Assembly (NCBI GenBank): GCA_036260395.1 | Contig: DASZZY010000214.1 | Coordinates: 1-8,674, forward strand | Direction of reading: 5' to 3' | Source of the DNA: DASZZY01 sp036260395 | Lineage (GTDB): Bacteria > Actinomycetota > UBA4738 > CALAEC01 | Length of the DNA: 8,674 nucleotides | In this document: in pieces, positions 6,210-8,674 of the stretch | Numbering within the stretch: position 1 is the first letter of the stretch | How the letters are laid out: each line of letters starts with the position of its first letter | Position numbers and translations under genes: made by a program | The notes under the pieces: model-generated | The model's database searches: none | Seen by the model: the letters and a program-made list of their open reading frames with translations, nothing else | What the model was told of the DNA's origin: nothing

Positions 6210-6794
6210 GTGGCATCCCCCGAGGTCGCGGCCGCCAGGCGGAACTGCTCGGTCCACGGCGACCGCGTGGCGATCGAGCGCTGCCGCTCCTGCGGTCGCC
6301 CGGTCTGCCTGCGGTGCGCGGTCCCGTTCCGCGGCGTCGTGCTGTGCACGGCCTGCGCGGCGAGGGAGCTCGGCGAGCCCGCGCCGCCCGCGCCCCCGGC
6401 CAGGTGGCCGCGGCAGCGCCACACCGCGGCGGCCGTCGCGCTGTCCGTGGCCGCGCTGGCCACGATCCCTCCCTGGGACCGCTTCGGGGCGCTGACCGGG
6501 ATGTTCTCGGCCTGGACCACCACGCAGGGCTGGACGTCGGTCGTGGCCTCGGCGTGCCTCGTGGTGGCCGCAGCCCTGGCGCTCGCCGGCCGCCTCCTCC
6601 CGCTCCGCGCCGCGGCCGGGCTCTACGCCGTCGTCGGCGCGGCGGGCGCCCTGGCCACGGTCCGGGCCGTCGTGGCGGCGCCCGACTACGTCCGGCACAC
6701 GCCGGCTCCGTACGTCGCCGTGGCGGCCGCGGCGGTCGGCGTGGCGATCGGGATCGGCAAGCTGGCGGTCACCCGCCGGCCTCCGCCGCCCTGA
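6210..6794 (+). CDS. Zinc-finger (B-box-like) multi-pass membrane protein, function unknown
   Basis: This 194-residue protein opens with a compact metal-binding module: Cys13, His16, Cys25, Cys28, Cys33, Cys36, Cys46 and Cys49. The pattern is CxxH-x8-CxxC-x4-CxxC-x9-CxxC, enough for two zinc ions, and resembles the B-box-type zinc finger found at the N-terminus of many bacterial membrane proteins. A Pro/Ala-rich linker (55-66) leads to about four membrane helices (about 72-88, 108-127, 132-155 and 166-187) and a basic, proline-rich tail. By the positive-inside rule the zinc module probably faces the cytoplasm. I chose the GTG at 6210-6212 because it sits just before the zinc module with GAGGAGG about eleven bases upstream; the frame is open further upstream, into purN antisense. 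It diverges from purN across an 81-base gap. Its role is unknown; a protein-interaction or assembly function would be only a guess. Confidence 0.82.
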   Translation: MASPEVAAARRNCSVHGDRVAIERCRSCGRPVCLRCAVPFRGVVLCTACAARELGEPAPPAPPARWPRQRHTAAAVALSVAALATIPPWDRFGALTGMFSAWTTTQGWTSVVASACLVVAAALALAGRLLPLRAAAGLYAVVGAAGALATVRAVVAAPDYVRHTPAPYVAVAAAAVGVAIGIGKLAVTRRPPPP

Positions 6795-6807
6795 CCCGCC
6801 GGCGTCC

Positions 6808-6836
6808 TTGACGCCCCCCTTGGCCCGTGGGTTACT
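6808..6836 (+). promoter_or_regulatory. Candidate promoter for the four-helix membrane protein
   Basis: TTGACG (6808-6813, five of six matches to TTGACA) is followed by a 17-base spacer and GTTACT (6831-6836, three of six) in the 79-base gap between the two plus-strand genes. Transcription would begin near 6843, giving a leader of about 30 bases ending in a strong ribosome-binding site. The same TTGAC-type -35 appears before purN. This suggests the second gene has its own promoter as well as any readthrough from the first. Confidence 0.4.
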
Positions 6837-6873
6837 TAGCCGACGCGCCGGGCGAGCGGAAAGGAGGAGCCGC

Positions 6874-7374
6874 ATGGAGCAGCCACCCGCGGCCCGCCGG
6901 GGATTCGACCTGAGCCGCCTGACGATGGGATCCAAGGCCCTGCTCGCCAGCGGGCTCGTCCTGTTTGTCGCGCTGTTCCTGCCCTGGCGGACCGTGAAGG
7001 GCTGCGAGGCGACCGAGGCCATCGTCGGAGATCTGCCGTGCTCCGAATCGGGGTTCGCGGGGCTCGGCGTGCTGGTCGCCATCCTCGTCATCGGGCTGCT
7101 GGTGTGGGAGGGGGTCCTGGCCGCCGGCGTCGCGCCGAACGTCGGGACCGCATCGCCGGCGCTGGTCTCGGCCGGGATCGGGGCGGCGGCGGCGCTGTTC
7201 GGCCTGATCAAGTTCCTCATGAGCCTGGGGGGCGGGCCCATCGACGCCTTCAGCGTGGCCTGGGGCGCGTTCGTCGGGCTCCTGGCGGCCGTGGCGCTGG
7301 GCTACGCGAGCTACCTCCGGTACCGGGAAAGCCGGGCTGGCGCGCCGCCCCGGGGGTCCCCCGGCCGGCGTTAG
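6874..7374 (+). CDS. Four-helix integral membrane protein, function unknown
   Basis: This 166-residue protein has a short polar N-terminus and about four membrane helices (about 19-39, 62-82, 97-117 and 126-148), ending in a basic Arg/Pro-rich tail. The first helix ends in LFLPWR, a block I associate with small actinobacterial membrane proteins of unknown function. The loop between helices 1 and 2 holds the only two cysteines (Cys44 and Cys56). They could form a disulfide if that loop faces outward, which the basic C-terminus and positive-inside rule support. The ATG at 6874-6876 has an excellent AAGGAGG six bases upstream, the best ribosome-binding site in the window. It ends convergently with the large minus-strand membrane gene, sharing two bases of stop codon. 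I do not recognise a named family. Confidence 0.85.
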   Translation: MEQPPAARRGFDLSRLTMGSKALLASGLVLFVALFLPWRTVKGCEATEAIVGDLPCSESGFAGLGVLVAILVIGLLVWEGVLAAGVAPNVGTASPALVSAGIGAAAALFGLIKFLMSLGGGPIDAFSVAWGAFVGLLAAVALGYASYLRYRESRAGAPPRGSPGRR

Positions 7375-8674
7375 GGTTCGCCCTCGGCCGGACCGGTCCC
7401 CACGTCTCCCCCGGGCGGCCGGTGGAGAGCCCCTCCCGCCGCCCCGCCGAGGACCCCCCAGACCAGGGCCACGGCGAGCGCGGCACCCAGGCTGGGCCCC
7501 ACGCTGGAGGAGGCGCCGCCGAGGAGGGCCAGGAGCGGTCCATGGACCTCTGTGTTGAACCGCGCCAGCAGCGCGACCCCGGAGAACAGCACCGCGAAGA
7601 CGCCGCCGGCCGCCGCCCCCGCCAGGCCCGCGTCGCGGCGGACCACGACGTTCGCCCGGCGGGCCGCGAGCCACCCGCCCCCCACCGTTGCGACGAGCGG
7701 GACCAGCAGGAACAGGAGGTAGCCCGGGGGCGCGGCCTCGAAGCGGAGGGGAAGGACGCCGCAGGGATCCTGGAGGAGCTCCGGACCGAGCTCCGGCACA
7801 CCGGTCACCCCGCGGGGGAACCGGGCGTAGGAGAGCAGCGTGCACGAGGAGCCGAGCAGCCCCAGCACGACGCTGCCCCCCATGGCCACGGACGCCACCG
7901 CCGCGGCGAGGTTCGGCACGAGGAGCGCCGTGAGGACCACGATCATGGCCCCCTGGGCGGCGGTCCCCGACGACACCAGCCGGAAGTACGCCGCCGTGTC
8001 GTCCGGCTGGACGGCGGCCAGCACGAGCAGTCCCACGAACGCCAGCGCCAGCGCCGACCAGGTCATGCGCCACCCGCCCGCCAACGCCGCCCTCAGCCGG
8101 CGCCTGCGCTCGCTCGCCGATAGGTCGCCGGCCGCGGCGGAGAGCCCCCCGGCCGCCCCACCGACCGCGGCGAGGAAGAACGGCCAGGCCAGCGCCGACC
8201 AGGGCGACGGCCGGAGGACGAGGTCCGCGCCGGCGAGGTCACCGGCCGCGGGCGGCGGCGCGGCGATCCGCACCGCGAACGACAACGCGAACGACGCCAC
8301 CGCGTAGGGCACCGCGGGCTTGACCCCGTGCAGGGGCCGGACCCACCACGGTCCGCCGGCGCGGGCCGCCACCGCCCGGCCGACGAGGAAGAACGCCCAC
8401 ACGACCGCGGCCGTGGCCAGCAGCAGGGCCGCGCTGAACGAGACCGAGACGTCGAAGGCGCCGGCCAGCGGGAGGTCGCCCGCCGCGGGGAGCGCGGACA
8501 GGTCCATCCGGATCGCCACGTGGTGGAACGCGTAGGAGAACAGGGCGCCGAGCCGGGCGACGTCGGCGCCGGGGAGGTCCGCCGGCTGGGCCAGGTCCTG
8601 GAGCACGGCGAGGAGCTGGCCGACGAGCGCCGCCGCCGCCAGCGTCACCCCGGCACCGAGGGCGGCGGCGGTCC
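7371..8674 (-). CDS. Large multi-pass membrane protein, unknown (possible PerM/DUF6350-like by position); 5' end cut
   Basis: The reading frame is open from the TAA at 7371-7373 to the right edge, giving at least 433 residues. A GTG at 8646-8648 would give 425 residues. It falls in the middle of a hydrophobic helix that continues upstream and has no ribosome-binding site, so the true start is probably outside the window. About nine to ten helices are visible. Counted from that GTG they lie at about 1-18, 70-90, 110-128, 149-172, 193-213, 232-268, 309-330, 341-363 and 385-408. A basic cytoplasmic loop, SASERRRRLR, sits at 177-186, and a hydrophilic C-terminal tail at 409-425. The tripeptide-like block AAGDL recurs at about 55-59, 134-138 and 172-176. 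In mycobacteria a large membrane protein (PerM, DUF6350) is next to purN-purH. LVPNLAAAVASVAMGG at 243-258 is faintly reminiscent of that family, but I cannot confirm it. No catalytic motif is seen. Confidence 0.78.
   Translation of the reverse strand, partial: TAAALGAGVTLAAAALVGQLLAVLQDLAQPADLPGADVARLGALFSYAFHHVAIRMDLSALPAAGDLPLAGAFDVSVSFSAALLLATAAVVWAFFLVGRAVAARAGGPWWVRPLHGVKPAVPYAVASFALSFAVRIAAPPPAAGDLAGADLVLRPSPWSALAWPFFLAAVGGAAGGLSAAAGDLSASERRRRLRAALAGGWRMTWSALALAFVGLLVLAAVQPDDTAAYFRLVSSGTAAQGAMIVVLTALLVPNLAAAVASVAMGGSVVLGLLGSSCTLLSYARFPRGVTGVPELGPELLQDPCGVLPLRFEAAPPGYLLFLLVPLVATVGGGWLAARRANVVVRRDAGLAGAAAGGVFAVLFSGVALLARFNTEVHGPLLALLGGASSSVGPSLGAALAVALVWGVLGGAAGGALHRPPGGDVGTGPAEGEP

Noticed and set aside
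5521..6216. N-terminal extension of purH to 744 residues
   Set aside because: PurH similarity begins exactly at the GTG of 5518-5520. The upstream part is low-complexity Arg/Pro/Gly sequence in the wrong frame of purN, which has an intact catalytic triad.
2920..6495. A 1191-codon plus-strand open frame across aapJ, purH and purN
   Set aside because: It lies antisense to three genes with clear family motifs. Its product is a run of Arg, Gly, Pro, Ala and His with no domain. Long empty frames like this arise from high GC and few stop codons.
6162..7241. A 359-codon minus-strand frame opposite the two small membrane genes
   Set aside because: Its product is Arg/Gly/Pro-rich with no helices or motifs. 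The plus-strand products have a zinc motif, membrane helices and, for the second, an excellent ribosome-binding site.
7038..8123. A 361-codon plus-strand frame and a 413-codon minus-strand frame (6832-8073) in the membrane-protein block
   Set aside because: Both overlap genes with coherent membrane topology. Their own translations are low-complexity charged or Arg/Gly sequence typical of shadow frames.
1..8674. Search for CRISPR arrays, tRNA genes, insertion sequences, toxin-antitoxin pairs or a new defence system
   Set aside because: I saw no regularly spaced repeats, tRNA-like cloverleaf arms, transposase motifs, terminal inverted repeats with target duplications, or nuclease/NTPase effector motifs other than the ABC ATPase.

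Overview
The window is very GC-rich, densely coded bacterial DNA. It holds eight protein-coding genes, two of them cut by the window edges. Several features suggest a high-GC actinobacterium-like, monoderm-type organism: codon third positions strongly biased to G/C, frequent GTG starts, a lipoprotein-anchored solute-binding protein, and a large membrane protein near purN-purH. That last layout recalls the perM(DUF6350)-purN-purH neighbourhood of Actinomycetota. The lineage is an inference from layout and style, because no rRNA or marker phylogeny is available here.

Layout from left to right. Positions 1-3873 (minus strand) carry a complete-looking polar/general L-amino-acid ABC importer of the Aap type in the order J-Q-M-P. 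These are a lipoprotein binding protein (2752-3873), two permeases (1501-2679 and 207-1472) and the start of the ATPase (1-180, running off the left edge). The genes lie close together. A strong 13-bp hairpin separates the binding-protein gene from the first permease gene. This is the classical place for a segmental-stability or attenuation element that lets the binding protein outnumber the permease.

Positions 3982-6128 (minus strand) carry purH and purN, translationally coupled through a GTGA overlap. They encode the two 10-formyl-tetrahydrofolate-dependent transferases of de novo purine synthesis, with the IMP cyclohydrolase fused to the second. A TTGACA/17 bp/TAGTTT promoter sits so close to the purN GTG that the transcript is predicted to be leaderless.

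Positions 6210-7374 (plus strand) carry two small uncharacterised membrane proteins. The first has an N-terminal eight-ligand Cys/His zinc-binding motif (B-box-like) followed by about four membrane helices. The second is a four-helix protein with two cysteines in its first loop. They diverge from purN. The second converges on, and shares stop-codon bases with, a large multi-helix membrane protein on the minus strand (7371 to the right edge).

No mobile element, CRISPR array, tRNA or rRNA gene, or obvious defence system was seen. The least explained part is the membrane-protein block at 6210-8674. The rest is recognisable metabolism and transport, with some notable regulatory architecture.
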